Assembly: GCA_018389105.1 (NCBI GenBank)
Contig: JACATO010000132.1
Span: 1,252,501 to 1,316,500 of the forward strand
Source: Nautilus pompilius
Taxonomy: Eukaryota; Mollusca; Cephalopoda; Nautilida; Nautilidae
Length of the DNA stretch: 64,000 bases
Reading direction: 5' to 3'
Positions within the stretch are counted from its first letter, which is position 1, and the number at the start of each line of letters is the position of its first letter. Position numbers and translations under genes: made by a program. The notes beneath the pieces are model-generated. The model did not search any database and was not told the origin of the DNA. It saw only the letters and a list, made by a program, of their open reading frames with translations. Shown one piece after another: positions 62,826 to 64,000 of the stretch.

Positions 62826-64000
62826 ATTTTGAAAGTTATCATTTACCTAATATTTCATATAGTGATATCAACTTTAAACATTAACAAAAGATTTGCTTTG
62901 TATTTTTTTTGTAGTAATAATTAACCTTATTTTAAAATGTGATAAATTGTTTTTATTAGTGTTTACTGAAAATATAAGAAAGAACATAGAAAAAACAAAT
63001 CATGTTTCAAATTAAACACAAAAATCATTAACACTGGTTTTTATCAATGTTATCACTAACATTATAGAACTTCGAAAATTGGTTATAAATTTATACAAAA
63101 ATGTATTGTCTGCTTTGAATAGAAATTGCAAACAGATCTCTTAATTCATGGTAAAATTCTTTTTAACACTCACTTTCAGATTTGCTTGATGCTTTTCATT
63201 TTGACTAATTAGTTTTGTTCATAATCAGTATTAATTTTACACTTTCAGAATAAGTTATTTAACTTATTGCTACATACAGAACGTTTTTCTAATCAATTTA
63301 AAGTCTAGCATAAGAAAATTTTAAAAACACTTTTTTTGGTAAAATTTAAAATAAAAATGATTAAAAATTTAATATTTTTAAAGAATATCCGTAACAGAAA
63401 TTTAATCACATATTTATCGGCTAAATAAAAAATCATCACAAAACATTTTTAAATTGATGAATTTTTCAAGTAATGACCTCATTTTTCACGAGAACATCTT
63501 TACTGTTATTTGTTTACCTCCATTTTTGAGAAGAACATTAATATTGGAGTTATTTCTTTAATATGTAGTGACTTACACAGTTGTGGGTGTTACTAGCATA
63601 TTGAGAAATGGTGTGCAGAACTTTATTTAAAAATATTAACTTTAGAAAAGATAAAAAGAGTTGGAAAAAATGGAAACCAGAAAACATGCATCTGGGAAAA
63701 TTGGATCATGGTGCTAGTGTTTAAAACAAATCAAGAAAACCAAAGACCAAAAAAAAAAATTATCAAAAATAGACCTGTTTATAACCTTATTTTGTTTGAA
63801 TGCTATTCTTATCAAGTATATTTTTTGTATCTTTTAAATATTTCCATTGTATTAATGTAATTATATAGTTTATGCTTTAAATCTGTTATAAGAATTATTT
63901 TTATATATTTTTTTTTAATTGTTCATGTTCATGTAAATAATTATTGTGCCCTTTTATTGAAAAAACTTGGATGAAACTTGAGATATAGGGAAGATTTTTT
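62826..64000. other. A/T-rich non-coding stretch
   Basis: Background sequence to the end of the window. No feature recognised. Confidence 0.55.

Noticed and set aside
1-64000. Search for CRISPR arrays, bacterial operons, riboswitches and origins
   Set aside because: No regularly spaced direct repeats, no compact gene arrangement and no ribosome-binding pattern; the DNA is clearly eukaryotic.

Overview
This window is eukaryotic and almost certainly metazoan nuclear DNA. It is very A+T-rich, full of A/T homopolymers and short microsatellites, and has no bacterial-style gene packing. I found no intact protein-coding gene, rRNA, tRNA gene or CRISPR array. Nearly all open frames are short, A/T-driven chance frames or shadows of decayed transposons. 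It reads as a gene desert or a very long intron. The mix of decayed elements (Tc1-like, Tigger/pogo, a LINE with a restriction-like endonuclease, a CR1-like LINE, and tRNA-derived SINEs with a conserved body) together with (CT)n(CA)n tracts fits an invertebrate, plausibly a mollusc. The sequence alone does not prove this, and a low-GC vertebrate is not excluded.

Layout: 1.3-2.3 kb, a decayed Tc1-like transposase. 4.0-4.2 kb, SINE copy 1, followed by an unclassified higher-GC patch to 4.7 kb. 8.2-9.2, 10.1-10.3 and 11.5-11.8 kb, complex non-coding patches. 16.65-16.89 kb, SINE copy 2. 18.8-19.2 kb, a motif-rich island that could be an enhancer. 19.5-19.8 kb, copy A of an unnamed ~290 bp repeat. 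25.7-26.6 kb, the 3' end of a LINE with a restriction-like endonuclease. 29.76-30.02 and 33.94-34.16 kb, SINE copies 3 and 4. 39.47-40.01 kb, a well-preserved non-autonomous Tigger-like element. 41.7-42.75 kb, a second Tc1-like lineage. 42.92-43.22 kb, copy B of the unnamed repeat. 43.24-44.31 kb, a third Tc1-like lineage. 46.9-47.4 kb, a complex non-coding island. 47.51-48.06 kb, a broken coiled-coil exon behind a good splice acceptor. 49.9-50.84 kb, a CR1/jockey-type reverse transcriptase on the minus strand. 52.37-54.50 kb, a nearly full-length Tigger transposon with all three catalytic aspartates still visible. 57.6 and 62.6 kb, further complex islands.

The genes here do not work together; they are a layered record of transposition. 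The Tc1 and LINE copies are heavily eroded and old, Tigger is intermediate, and the 39.5 kb element is the youngest-looking. The most useful observations are the four-copy SINE family with alignable head and body, the unnamed two-copy repeat, the coiled-coil exon relic, and four or five islands of ordinary-complexity sequence that could be conserved regulatory elements. I did not find a new defence, toxin or biosynthetic system and do not claim one.
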